A stretch of 64,000 nt of DNA from Peteryoungia wuzhouensis (GTDB lineage: Bacteria > Pseudomonadota > Alphaproteobacteria > Rhizobiales > Rhizobiaceae). The DNA lies in the NCBI RefSeq assembly GCF_003205195.1, contig NZ_QJRY01000001.1, positions 682,001-746,000 of the forward strand. The letters are read 5' to 3'. Below the pieces are notes generated by a model. It was not told where the DNA came from. It searched no databases and saw only the letters and a program-made list of their open reading frames with translations. Positions 1 to 8,900 of this stretch are shown here, piece by piece; position 1 is the stretch's first letter, and each line of letters starts with the position of its first letter. Both the position numbers and the translations under genes were made by a program.

Positions 1-1
1 C

Positions 2-610
2 GTGACCACCACGCTGTTCATCTCGGCGATCTCGATCGTGATCGCCACCGCGATTGCGCTTGCCGGCGCCATCGCCAAACTCTCGCGCAATGGGGTGATC
101 TACGGGCTTGCGACCTTCTACACCTCGCTCTTCCGCGGGCTTCCCCTGCTGATGCAGATCTACATCATCTATCTCGGCCTGCCCCAGGTGGGTTATGTCA
201 TCGGGGCCATCCCCGCCGGCATCCTTGCCCTGTCGCTGTGTTACGGTGCCTACATGACGGAGATCTTCCGGGCAGGCATCGAGAGCATCTCGCGGGGACA
301 GACGGAAGGCGCCACGGCACTCGGCCTTTCGCCGAGCCAGACCATGGGCCTCGTGATCCTGCCGCAGGCAATGCGGGTGATCATTCCGCCCACGGGCAAC
401 CAGTTCATTGCCATGCTGAAGGACTCGTCCCTCGTGTCGGTCGTCGGCGTCTGGGAAATCATGTATCTCGCCCGCACGCAGGGACAGACCGAGTTCCGCC
501 ACATCGAGATGCTGATCACCGCGTCGATGATCTACTGGCTTCTGTCGATCGGGCTCGAATTCATGCAGTCGCGCATCGAGGAACGCTTCGGGCGGTTCAA
601 TGTCCGCTGA
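2..610 (+). CDS. Amino acid ABC transporter permease (5' truncated)
   Basis: Inner-membrane permease of the HisM/GlnP/ArtM family, which imports amino acids or opine-like compounds with a periplasmic binding protein and an ATPase. About 202 residues are visible and family members are usually 215-240, so the N-terminus probably lies before the window; the GTG at position 2 is only the first codon available. Several hydrophobic segments are present, with the EAA-loop region around residues 95-125 (GATALGLSPSQ, then LPQAMRVIIPP). The stop overlaps the start of the next gene by 11 bases, so the two are co-transcribed. With the FrlB/FrlD-like genes just downstream, the substrate may be a fructosyl-amino acid. 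That is inference: the binding protein is not in view. Confidence 0.9.
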   Translation: MTTTLFISAISIVIATAIALAGAIAKLSRNGVIYGLATFYTSLFRGLPLLMQIYIIYLGLPQVGYVIGAIPAGILALSLCYGAYMTEIFRAGIESISRGQTEGATALGLSPSQTMGLVILPQAMRVIIPPTGNQFIAMLKDSSLVSVVGVWEIMYLARTQGQTEFRHIEMLITASMIYWLLSIGLEFMQSRIEERFGRFNVR

Positions 611-1481
611 CGTCAGATTGGACGCCGGTGCGTCACGGCCCCTGGACAACCGGCGCGGCGTAGTGCTGACACTTTTGGCCTTCGCCGTCTTTTCAGGAAC
701 CGATGCGATCGTGAAACTGACTGCGGTGCGCTTGCCGGCACCGCAGATAACGCTTCTCGTCACCCTGGCCGCCTTCGTCGTCCTGTGCGGCTATGCGGCG
801 GTAACAGGCCATATGCGACGGCTCATTCCCCGCCAGCCGGCGGTCGCATTTCTGCGGGCCCTGCTGCTTGCCGGCGACACGCTGTTGATCCACTACGCCT
901 TCGCGCTGCTGCCCCTCTCGGAAGCCTATCTTCTGGCGTTTCTCACGCCCATCCTGGTGGCTGTGATGTCATGGCCACTGCTGGGGGAGAGGCTGTCGCT
1001 CACCGGCTGGGCGGGTGTGCTCCTCGGCTTTGTTGGCGTGGCGGTGGCTCTGAAACCCGGAACCGCGGGCCTCAACCTTGGCCATCTCGCCGCGCTCGGT
1101 TCGGCCGTACTCTTTGCGCTCTCGCTCATCCTGTTGCGCCGGACAAAGGTCGAGGAAAATGACGAGGCCCTGCTGTCGACCTTGTTCGTGGTGCTGATCC
1201 CTCTCGCACTCGGCGTCGCCCTGGCGCATGATGGCCTTTTGCCCTTGCGGCCGTTCGAAGCCGTGCTGGTGGTGGCGGGCGGCATCCTGCTTCTTGCCGG
1301 CCATGGGCTGCTGATCCGCGCATTCCGGATCGCGGAAGCCTCGTTGATCGCCCCGTTCCAATACAGTCAAATCATCTGGGGCTGCCTTTATGGAGCGCTT
1401 CTGTTCTCAGCGCCGATCGAGTTCCACACCCTGGCGGGCGCGGCCATCATCATCGTCTCCGGCTGGCTGGTGCTCAAATAA
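600..1481 (+). CDS. EamA/DMT-family membrane transporter
   Basis: Predicted ten-helix inner-membrane transporter of the drug/metabolite transporter superfamily (EamA, RhaT/YdcZ-like), 293 aa. Two homologous halves can be seen, each a run of about five hydrophobic segments; the first ends near residue 140 and the second runs from about 155 to the C-terminus. A conserved small-residue region (LPLSEAYLLAFLTPILVAVMSW) lies in the first half, and FQYSQIIWGCLYGALLF closes the second. The ATG lies inside the last codons of the permease gene, consistent with translational coupling. The substrate cannot be told from sequence; a metabolite exporter in the same operon as an amino-acid importer is a reasonable reading. 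A terminator hairpin overlaps the stop codon. Confidence 0.88.
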   Translation: MSADVRLDAGASRPLDNRRGVVLTLLAFAVFSGTDAIVKLTAVRLPAPQITLLVTLAAFVVLCGYAAVTGHMRRLIPRQPAVAFLRALLLAGDTLLIHYAFALLPLSEAYLLAFLTPILVAVMSWPLLGERLSLTGWAGVLLGFVGVAVALKPGTAGLNLGHLAALGSAVLFALSLILLRRTKVEENDEALLSTLFVVLIPLALGVALAHDGLLPLRPFEAVLVVAGGILLLAGHGLLIRAFRIAEASLIAPFQYSQIIWGCLYGALLFSAPIEFHTLAGAAIIIVSGWLVLK

Positions 1482-1502
1482 AGCGCCAACAATGGCGCTT
1501 TC
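1480..1502. terminator. Hairpin between convergent genes
   Basis: AAAGCGCC and GGCGCTTT form a perfect 8-bp stem around a 6-base loop directly at the stop codon of the DMT gene. It lies between two convergent genes and probably serves both. The run of T is short. Confidence 0.6.
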
Positions 1503-1510
1503 CCCAGCTC

Positions 1511-2242
1511 TCACTTCCTGACCAGACTGAAGGTGAAATGGCTGCCGCGATGATAGTCGAGCGCATAGTTGACCGGTTTGCCCGCGACATCGAAACAGGT
1601 CTCGGCAATCAGCAGCGCCGGCCCGAAATCGCGGAGATCATGTCGTTCCACGACATCTGAGGGCAACAGGACGGAGGAGACGGTCGCCGCGGACATGCGG
1701 GGTCGATGACGGTATTGCTCCAGCAGGTTGAGCAATGACCCGCTCCAGTCGATATCATAAACCTTGGCCGGAATGATCGCGCGCGGGATGTAGTCGATAC
1801 AGTAGAGGATCGGCTCTTCGTCATGCAGGCGCAGTCGTTCGATCCGGATGACGCGTGCCTTGTCTTCGAGCGCGAGTTTTTCCGCCACCGTCGCGGGTGC
1901 GTCTTCCTCGCTGATCGAGAGAACCTTGTTCACCGGCTTGTAGCCATAGTGCCGCGCCATGTCGGTGACGCTCTCGAAGACGGTGATCGGTCTGTCGACC
2001 TGGACGGCCGACATGGCCGAGATGAAGCGGCCGCGCCCATGCTCCACGTAAATGATGTCATCCTGCTCAAGGAGCTTCAGAGCCTCGCGAAGAGCCGGAC
2101 GGGAAATGCGGAACCGCTGCGTCAATTGCGCCTCGGTCGGCAGCTTGTCACCGGGCTTGAGCCCCTCCGCGCGAATGAGCTCTGCTATCCGGTCCCGAAG
2201 CTGGATCGCCAGGGTTCTGGAATCACGGATGGGATCTTCCAC
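1511..2242 (-). CDS. GntR-family (HutC/UTRA) transcriptional regulator
   Basis: Transcription factor of 243 aa with an N-terminal winged helix (about residues 5-75, PGDKLPTEAQLTQRFRISRP) and a C-terminal UTRA ligand-binding domain (about 95-240), the HutC/FrlR arrangement. The frame stays open to 2386, but I prefer the GTG at 2242. It follows GCGAGGT at good spacing, gives the usual family length, and leaves the palindrome at 2273-2283 in the 5' untranslated region. It is divergent from the SIS/kinase pair, so it is probably the local regulator, with a sugar-phosphate or fructosyl-amine phosphate as the likely effector (inference from FrlR). A GntR controlling frl genes is an established arrangement in enteric and Gram-positive bacteria. 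Confidence 0.88.
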   Translation of the reverse strand: MEDPIRDSRTLAIQLRDRIAELIRAEGLKPGDKLPTEAQLTQRFRISRPALREALKLLEQDDIIYVEHGRGRFISAMSAVQVDRPITVFESVTDMARHYGYKPVNKVLSISEEDAPATVAEKLALEDKARVIRIERLRLHDEEPILYCIDYIPRAIIPAKVYDIDWSGSLLNLLEQYRHRPRMSAATVSSVLLPSDVVERHDLRDFGPALLIAETCFDVAGKPVNYALDYHRGSHFTFSLVRK

Positions 2243-2272
2243 GGTTACCTCGCAGTTTGTCTCCACCCGTTC

Positions 2273-2283
2273 TTGTCTGACAA
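2273..2283. promoter_or_regulatory. Candidate GntR operator, copy 1
   Basis: TTGTCTGACAA is a perfect 5-1-5 palindrome in the leader of the GntR gene. It fits the TNGTNNNACNA pattern common for GntR-family operators and matches the second copy at 2396-2406 in 10 of 11 bases. Autoregulation is inferred. Confidence 0.55.
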
Positions 2284-2381
2284 AGGTCGGAAGGTCAAGC
2301 ACGGGGCGAGACCGTTGCCTCTGCGACGATCCCGCGCAAAAATGCCGGGCATAGGCATGCTTCCTTCTCTTGACGACGCCT

Positions 2382-2413
2382 GGCAATGATGTCAGTTGTC
2401 TTACAACATTGCC
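2382..2413. promoter_or_regulatory. Candidate GntR operator, copy 2
   Basis: The core TTGTCTTACAA (2396-2406) matches copy 1 except at one central base and lies within GTTGT-CTT-ACAAC. Outer arms GGCAATG (2382-2388) and CATTGCC (2407-2413) extend the dyad. The site lies 42-73 bases before the ATG of the SIS-domain gene, where a repressor would block transcription. Confidence 0.55.
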
Positions 2414-2454
2414 TTGTTTGACCTGTGCCGCACCGCGACGGATTGGAGAACCGA

Positions 2455-3468
2455 ATGCTGAATTTCGACGAAGAACGCTTCCTCAAGATCCAGGGTGGCG
2501 CAGTCGCCTTGCGCCAGCGTCTCGACGACGTCATATCGGAATGCCTTTCAGCGGGCGCCGAGAACATCTACTTCCTCGGAACCGGCGGTGCGGCGATCCT
2601 GATGCAGCCGGCGGCCCAGTTGCTGCAACGCCGCTCCCGCTTCCCTGCCTTCATCGACATGCCGGCAGAGCTGATCCTTGCAGGCTCGGCGAACCTGACG
2701 CCGAAGTCCATCGTCGTCATGCCGTCGCTTTCCGGCACGACCAAGGAGAGTGTCGCCTTGCTTACGCGTCTGAAGGAGATCGGCGCGACCGTGATCACGC
2801 TGGTCGGCCACGCGGATACGCCGCTCGGTCAAGGTGGCGACCATGTCTTCGTCAATTTCGCAGAAGACGATACGTCCTGCGAATCCTTCTATCTGCAATC
2901 CCTGTTCATTGCCCTTTCGGTCATGCGCCACCGGGGCGAGATCTCCAACTACGGGGAGATCGCGGGCGAACTGGAGCGGCTTCCGTCCCTGCTGCTTGAG
3001 GTGAAACGCGCCTTTGAACCGAAAGCGGAAGCATTTGCCCGGAAGCTTGCGGCGGCCGACTATCATATCATCACCGGCGCTGGAAACGTCTGGCCGGAAG
3101 CCTTCTATTACGGGATGTGCATCCTGGAAGAGATGCAGTGGATCCGCACCCGTCCTGTGCACGCCTCCGATTTCTTTCACGGCACGCTCGAACTGATCGA
3201 CAAGGGCGTGAGCCTCATCCTGTTCAAGGGTGAAGACGAGCTGCGGCCTTTGGCAGAACGGGTGGAAAACTTCGCTCCGGCTTACACCGAGGCGATGACG
3301 GTGCTCGATACTGCGGACTTCGACCTGCCCGGCATCTCGCCCGGCGTCCGCGCGTTGATTTCGCCGGTTCTGCTGGCCACCGTGCTCGAGCGGATCAGCG
3401 CACATCTGGAGGTGATGCGCAATCATCCGCTTACCACGCGTCGTTACTACAAACGCGTTGCCTATTGA
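2455..3468 (+). CDS. SIS-domain fructosamine-phosphate deglycase (FrlB-like)
   Basis: Cytosolic SIS-domain protein of about 337 aa with two sugar-isomerase lobes: roughly residues 30-170 (FLGTGGAAIL, then MPSLSGTTKESVALLTRLKE) and 185-320. The C-terminal part carries an EEMQWIRTRPVHASDFFHGTLELID stretch typical of FrlB/GlmS-type deglycases, including the catalytic-loop region. In FrlB the reaction is cleavage of a fructosyl-amine 6-phosphate to glucose 6-phosphate and the free amine. A PfkB kinase of the FrlD type follows, making the two-step Amadori pathway the best reading. I chose the ATG at 2455 (MLNFDEERF), preceded by a GGAG element. The ten extra upstream codons look non-coding. Confidence 0.82.
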   Translation: MLNFDEERFLKIQGGAVALRQRLDDVISECLSAGAENIYFLGTGGAAILMQPAAQLLQRRSRFPAFIDMPAELILAGSANLTPKSIVVMPSLSGTTKESVALLTRLKEIGATVITLVGHADTPLGQGGDHVFVNFAEDDTSCESFYLQSLFIALSVMRHRGEISNYGEIAGELERLPSLLLEVKRAFEPKAEAFARKLAAADYHIITGAGNVWPEAFYYGMCILEEMQWIRTRPVHASDFFHGTLELIDKGVSLILFKGEDELRPLAERVENFAPAYTEAMTVLDTADFDLPGISPGVRALISPVLLATVLERISAHLEVMRNHPLTTRRYYKRVAY

Positions 3469-3543
3469 GGCTGACGAGGCATGAAGGATCGCGCGGCTTG
3501 TCTTGCGCGATCCCCTTGTGCACGGCAAGAAGGGGGAATGACC

Positions 3544-4359
3544 ATGCTCAGATTTGCCGCTGTCGGCGACAATTGCATCGACCGCTTCCACCCCTCAGGC
3601 CTGTCGCTGATCGGCGGCAATGCAGTCAACGTGGCCGTGCAACTGGCACGCCTGGGTCATGAAGCCCACTATTTCGGTGCCGTCGGCGACGACGCGGACG
3701 GTCGCCGCACACTCGACGAACTGGCCTCTCACGGCGTGAACATCGACAACGTCCAGCGCAAGCCCGGGCAAACGGCCTTCACCGAAATCGACATCCTCCC
3801 CTCCGGCGAACGCATTTTTGTGCACGAGGATTTCGGCGTTTGCGCCGGTTACCGGCCAACCGCGGCACAAATCGAAACGCTGAAGTCCATGGACCACGTG
3901 CATATCGGGTGGATGGACGATCAAGGGGCGCTGCGCGAAACACTTTGCGATGCAGGCGTGAGCGTGTCGCAGGATATCTCTGTCAATGCGGACGCGCGAA
4001 ATCTTGCCGTTTCAGGCGTCTCCGTCGCCTTCGGCTCGGCCGGCGAAGACGCGTCCGTGGCTTACGCCATGTTGCGACGGTTGATCCTGGAAGGCGCCGG
4101 TCTGGCGGTCGTCACGCGCGGCGCGAAAGGCGCCTCCGTCAGTGATGGCGTCCACACTGCGACGGCAGGCACCGAGCCCGTGGATGTCGTCGACACCACG
4201 GGTGCCGGCGACAGTTTCATCGCCGGGTTTCTTTCGGCCCGCATCGCAGGCTCCGACTGGGACACATGCCTGGAAAGCGGTCGCAGGCTCGCCGCCCAAA
4301 CCTGTGGCCATCTGGGCGGGTTCCCGCAGCATCACCTCGCCCAATACGCCGGCGATTGA
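3544..4359 (+). CDS. PfkB-family kinase (fructoselysine 6-kinase-like, FrlD)
   Basis: Ribokinase-fold sugar kinase of 271 aa. The N-terminal VGDNCIDRF and the GGNAVNVAVQLARLG motif resemble E. coli FrlD closely, and the C-terminal PfkB signature DTTGAGDSFIAGF supplies the catalytic Asp and anion hole. The expected role is ATP-dependent phosphorylation at C6 of a fructosyl-amine imported by the upstream ABC system, feeding the deglycase encoded just before it. The ATG at 3544 sits about seven bases after AAGGGGGA; an ATG two codons earlier is too close to that site. The exact amine (lysine, glutamine, asparagine or other) is unknown; rhizobia and agrobacteria meet such compounds in decaying plant matter and as opines. 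Confidence 0.84.
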   Translation: MLRFAAVGDNCIDRFHPSGLSLIGGNAVNVAVQLARLGHEAHYFGAVGDDADGRRTLDELASHGVNIDNVQRKPGQTAFTEIDILPSGERIFVHEDFGVCAGYRPTAAQIETLKSMDHVHIGWMDDQGALRETLCDAGVSVSQDISVNADARNLAVSGVSVAFGSAGEDASVAYAMLRRLILEGAGLAVVTRGAKGASVSDGVHTATAGTEPVDVVDTTGAGDSFIAGFLSARIAGSDWDTCLESGRRLAAQTCGHLGGFPQHHLAQYAGD

Positions 4360-4377
4360 CCGCAAGGAGTTTGCCGA

Positions 4378-5364
4378 TCAAGCCGGAACAGGGTTGCGCA
4401 TCTGTCCGGGTGTCTTGCCATGAATGCTCTTGAAGACCCGGTTGAAATGGGAGGTATTCTCGAAGCCGACCTGCAGGGCGATGTCGATCAGCGAGGCATC
4501 CGTCTGGGCAACCAGCATCTTCGCACGCTCCATACGCAGCCGCATATAGACCTTGGCGGGGGATGCCTTCAGTTCCTGGGCAAACAGCCGTTCGAGCTGA
4601 CGCCGCGACAGGCCAACCGAGCGGGCGAGCTGATCGATGCTGAGTTCGCTTTCAAGCGTTTGCTCCATCAGGATCAGCACGGCCTTGATGCGCGGATCCT
4701 CGCATTCGATGGTCAAAGGCCGGCGCACCTGGATATCCCGGTTGGACCGCGCGCGTTCGATCTGCAAAACCTCCAATGCATTTCGCTCCGCGTCGTGGCC
4801 GAGATATTGGCGGACGATAAAGGCCGCGAGATCGGCCGAGCTGCTGCCACCGGCACAGGAACCGCGTCGCCGGTCGAGGTTGAAAAGCCGGTCCGAGCGA
4901 ACATCGAGATCCGGGAAACGTTCGCGGAAGGCCTGATAGTGCAGCCAGCTGACGCAGCTCTGATGGCCCTTCATCAGGCCGGCTTCCGCCAGGATGAAGG
5001 TGCCGGTACACAGCCCGATCAGCGGTACTTTCTGGGCGTCGGCGCGCTTGAGGAACTGCACCGTGTCCGCATCGACCGCCGCCTGCTGACCAAGCAGGCC
5101 GCCGACCACGACGATATAGTCGAAACGGCCCGGATCGACGAAATCACTGGTGGGAGCAACCTGAACGCCGCAGCTGGAGGTGATCAGATGACGTGTGCTG
5201 CCCAGCACCTGCCAATCGGCATTGACCCGGCCGGAGCGATCGAACTCGTCGCTGGCGAGCCGGATGGTGTCGATGAACAGGGCGAATGCCGACAACGTGA
5301 AGGCGCGCGACAGCACGAAGGCGATCTTCAGCTGTGGTTTTGTGGTGCGCTGCGCCATACCCAT
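4378..5364 (-). CDS. GlxA-type AraC-family regulator (DJ-1/PfpI plus HTH)
   Basis: Transcription factor of 328 aa with an N-terminal DJ-1/PfpI amidase-like domain (about residues 12-180, nucleophile-elbow-like LIGLCTGTFILAEAGLM) and a C-terminal AraC helix-turn-helix pair (about 220-325; LSIDQLARSVGLSRRQLERLF, IALQVGFENTSHFNRVFKSI). GlxA-like proteins often control quaternary-amine, arginine or other nitrogen-compound catabolism; the DJ-1 domain acts as a sensor and not an enzyme. The gene is convergent with the kinase gene, 18 bases apart, and no adjacent target operon is obvious. The ATG at 5364 and another two codons in are both possible; neither has a clear ribosome site. Confidence 0.85.
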   Translation of the reverse strand: MGMAQRTTKPQLKIAFVLSRAFTLSAFALFIDTIRLASDEFDRSGRVNADWQVLGSTRHLITSSCGVQVAPTSDFVDPGRFDYIVVVGGLLGQQAAVDADTVQFLKRADAQKVPLIGLCTGTFILAEAGLMKGHQSCVSWLHYQAFRERFPDLDVRSDRLFNLDRRRGSCAGGSSSADLAAFIVRQYLGHDAERNALEVLQIERARSNRDIQVRRPLTIECEDPRIKAVLILMEQTLESELSIDQLARSVGLSRRQLERLFAQELKASPAKVYMRLRMERAKMLVAQTDASLIDIALQVGFENTSHFNRVFKSIHGKTPGQMRNPVPA

Positions 5365-5682
5365 GGGTTTACAAGATCCCGGCCTGTTCTGTTCGTCCCG
5401 TCTTAGCTGATCCGAGCTTTCGATCCTAGGTGAGCCCGCGTCCCGTCTTTGAGTTTCTTTCCGTCATGTACAGGTGGCCGACCGTCTTCCCGTCCGATGG
5501 CGACACCTTGCTCCGCAGACCTTGAAATTTACGATCCGGGCCCCATATCTACAGAGTAGTTACCGAGATGAAACGGGCCGTTTCGAGGCGACGACCTTGA
5601 CCATCCGCCCGGACCGACACGTGTCGACGTCTTTTTCCCGATCCTGCTTCCGGATCTTACTCCAGCACCGCGAGGAATTATC
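5365..5682. other. Intergenic region with no gene recognised
   Basis: 318 bases between the divergent GlxA-type gene and the 67-aa gene. I find no supported coding frame or RNA gene. The only items I would mark are the weak promoter-like pair at 5522-5550 and the GAGGA ribosome site just before 5683. Confidence 0.5.
5522..5550 (+). promoter_or_regulatory. Weak candidate promoter for the 67-aa gene
   Basis: TTGAAA (5522-5527), 17 bases, then ATATCT (5545-5550). The -35 element is acceptable and the -10 is poor. It lies about 130 bases before the ATG at 5683. Confidence 0.3.
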
Positions 5683-5886
5683 ATGTCGATCCATCGATTT
5701 ACCGTCGGCCAAGCCGTCCGTCTGACCAATCTTGCAGTCCTGTCGCCCAAGGCGGCATCGACCTACACCGTCCAGGCTCCCCTGCCCGCACGCGACAACA
5801 GCCCGCAATATCGCCTCTATAACGAGGAGTTCAAACAGGGACGTGTCGCGATGGAACGGGATCTGGAGCCTGTATTGCTCGCCTGA
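5683..5886 (+). CDS. Small conserved protein, unknown function (67 aa)
   Basis: A 67-residue soluble, basic protein of a type found next to many rhizobial genes. It starts MSIHRFTVGQAVRL and contains an APLPARDNSPQYRLYNEE core, the pattern of a small conserved alphaproteobacterial family I recognise only by shape. GAGGA lies eight bases before the ATG and a strong terminator begins 24 bases after the stop, so it looks like an independent single-gene unit. No catalytic motif, signal peptide or membrane segment is present. It converges on the giant repeat gene and shares the terminator with it. Confidence 0.7.
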   Translation: MSIHRFTVGQAVRLTNLAVLSPKAASTYTVQAPLPARDNSPQYRLYNEEFKQGRVAMERDLEPVLLA

Positions 5887-5910
5887 CGCTCACGACCTGC
5901 ACACCATAAG

Positions 5911-5946
5911 AAAACACCGGCCGGGAGACCTCGGCCGGTGTTTTTG
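5911..5946. terminator. Bidirectional rho-independent terminator
   Basis: AACACCGGCCG and CGGCCGGTGTT form an 11-bp GC-rich stem followed by TTTTTG on the plus strand and TTTTCTT on the minus strand. It sits between the 67-aa gene and the first giant repeat gene, which converge. Confidence 0.85.
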
Positions 5947-5977
5947 TTTGCGGACGAGACGCTGAACGCGGCTCGAA

Positions 5978-8900
5978 TCAGGCGTTTCCGCCGGCCAGAT
6001 AGGCCGCAATGACAGCGGCGACCTGATCGGAGTTCATCACGCCCATCTGATGATCCATCAGAGCTCCGAGCTGGTTGCTCGACAGATGCGAGATATCGTC
6101 CGTCGACAGGCCAGAGATACCGCTGGCGCTGAAGGCGGCGATGTCCTCGGCCGAGAATGTCGCAAGATCTTCCCGCTCCAACGCTGCAACCTGTGCCGAG
6201 GTGAGTGCCGCAACCTGGCCCGGCTTCAGCACTTCCGCCTGAGCGGTGTTCAAGGCGGCAATCACCTGCGTGCTCAGCCCGGCAATGGCGCTGGAGCTGA
6301 GAGCCGCGATCTTCTCCGTGGACAGCAAGGCGATGTCATCCGTGCCGAGACCTGCGGCCTGGACGGCTCCCATGGCACCAATCTGCGCCAGGGAGAGCGC
6401 CGCAACCTGGGCCGTGCTCAACGCCGCAACCTGGTTGTAGGTCAGACCGGCGATCTGGCCGGTGGACAGTCCGGCGATGTCACCGGTGGACAGCGCTGCA
6501 ATGACCGCTGTCGACAGCCCCTTGATGGCCGACACGCCGATCACTGCAAGATCGGCCGACGACAGGGCTGCAATATCCTGCGTTCCGAGACCCGCCAGAC
6601 CGTTGGCGCTCAAGGCTGCAATCTGCGTGGTCGAGAAGGCCGCGATCTGGTCGACGCTGAGTGCCGCGACCTGGGCGCTCGACAGGCCCGAAACACTGGC
6701 TGTGCCCAAGGCCGCGACCGCGCTGGTGGTGAGGCCGGCGATGAAGTCCGTCGACAGGCCGGCAATTCCCGACGAACTGATGGCGGCAATCTCGGCGGCG
6801 GTAAAGCCTTCGAGATCGGAAATGCTCAATCCCGACAGTGCGCCCGAACTCAGGGCCGCGATCTGGGGGATCGACAAGGCGCCGATCTGTTCGACGCTGA
6901 GTGCGGCCATCTGCGTGCCGGTCAGGCCGGCAATGCCGGCCGCACTGATGGCTGCGATCTGCGCCGTCGAGAACGAACCCAGGTCGTCCGTGCCCAGAGA
7001 TTCGATCTGCCTCGATGTCAGGGCTGCGATCTGCGCCGTGCTGAGGGAATCGATCTGCTCTGACGTCAGTGTGGCGAGTTGCGTGGTGCTGAGGCCAGCA
7101 ACGGCTGCCGTGCTCAGCGCGCCGACCTGCGCCGGCGTCAGGCTGGCGATCTGGGCGGTCGAAAAACCTTCCATTGCGCCGGCGCTGATCGCAGCAATGT
7201 CCGCTGACGAGAAGACGCCGAGATCATCCGTCCCCAGGGCTGCAATCTGCCGTGAGGTCAGGGCCGCTACCTGCTTCGGCGTCAGAGCCTCCACCTGGTC
7301 GATGCTCATGGCGTTGATCTGGGCGGTCGACAGACCCGCGATGCCGGTCGCCCCAAGGGCTGCGATCTGGTTTGTCGAGAAGGCCGCGATCATGCCTGTC
7401 GACAGGCCGGAAATGGCGGACGAACTGATGGCCGCCATGTCGGCCGTCGAGAAGGTCTCGATGGCGTTGATGGTCAGCACCGCGATCTGCGCGGAGGTCA
7501 GAACCGCCACCTGGTTCGAGGTGAAGGCCTCGATCTGGTCGATGTTCAGGGCCGCGACCTGCGCGGTGGATAGCGCCGCCACCCCGGCGGTGCTCAGGGC
7601 CGCGATCTTGGCGGTCGACAGTATCGCAAGATCGTCCGTGCCAAGCGCCGCGATCTGCCGGGACCCGAGAGCTGCGACCTGCAGCGTGGTCAGCGCCTCG
7701 ACCTGGAGGGTGCTGAGTGCTGCAATCTGGGCGGTCGACAGGCCGCTGATGCCACCGGTCCCGAGGGCCGCAATCTGTTCGGTGGACAGAGACGCAATGG
7801 TGTCCGTGGAGAAGCCGGTCACGGCGCTCGAGCTGATCGCCGCGATGTCGGCGATCGAGAACATGTCCAGGTCATCGGTGCCGAGAACGGCAATCTGGCC
7901 AGACGTCAGGGCGGCAACCTGGGCCGTGGTCAAGGCCTCCACCTGTCCGGCGCTGAGGGCGGCGAACTGCGTGGTGCTCAGCGCGCTCACGGCGGCCGTA
8001 CCGAGGGCCGCGATCTGCATCGTCGTCAGCGCTGCAAGGTCAGCGGAGTCGAACACCGCAATCTGGCGGGTGGTCAGCGCCGCAATCTGGTCGGTCTTCA
8101 TGGCCTCGATCTGCTGCGTACCGAGAGCATTGATCTGCAGTGTCGAAAGCCCGGAGATACTGCCCGCGCTGAACGCGGAAATCTGGTCAGGCGTCAGGGC
8201 TGCAAGCACGGCGGTCGGGATGCCCGAAATGGCACCGGATGCAATCGCGGCAAGATCAGCGCTCGAGAAGACGCGGTAGTCCTCGCTGCCAAGGGCTGCG
8301 ATCTGCATCGAGCTCAAGGCGCCAATCTGGGCCGGGGTCAGCGCTTCGACCTGATCCGACAGCAAGGCCTGGATCTGAGTTTGAGTGAGACCCGCCACGC
8401 CCGTGCCACTGATGGCGGCGATCTGCTCGGTCGAGAGCACCGCGATATCATCGGTGCCGAGGGCAGAGATCTGGCGCGAACCGAATGCGGCGATCTGAGC
8501 CGTCGTCAGGGTATCGACCTGTGCGACACTCAGGGCCGCGATCTGGGCGGTGGACAGGCCCGCGATCACGCCGGTGCTCAGCGCCATGACCTGCTCGGCG
8601 GAAAGGGCCGCTATCTGTCCGTTCGCCAGACCGGCAACGGCTGCCGTGTTGATGGCGGCGATATCCGCCGTCGACAAGACCGCGATGTCATCCGTGCCAA
8701 GAGCCGACAGCTGGCGTGAGCTGAGCGCGCCGATCTGGCCCGTGGTGAGGGCCTCGATCTGCCCGGTGCTCAGGACACTGATCAAAGAGGTGGAGAGACC
8801 GGCGATGCCCTGCGCACTGATTGCGGCTATCTGGGTGGTGGAGAAGGCGGCGATGCTGGTGGTGGTGATGGCGGCAATCTGGCTTGAGCTCAGTGCCGCG

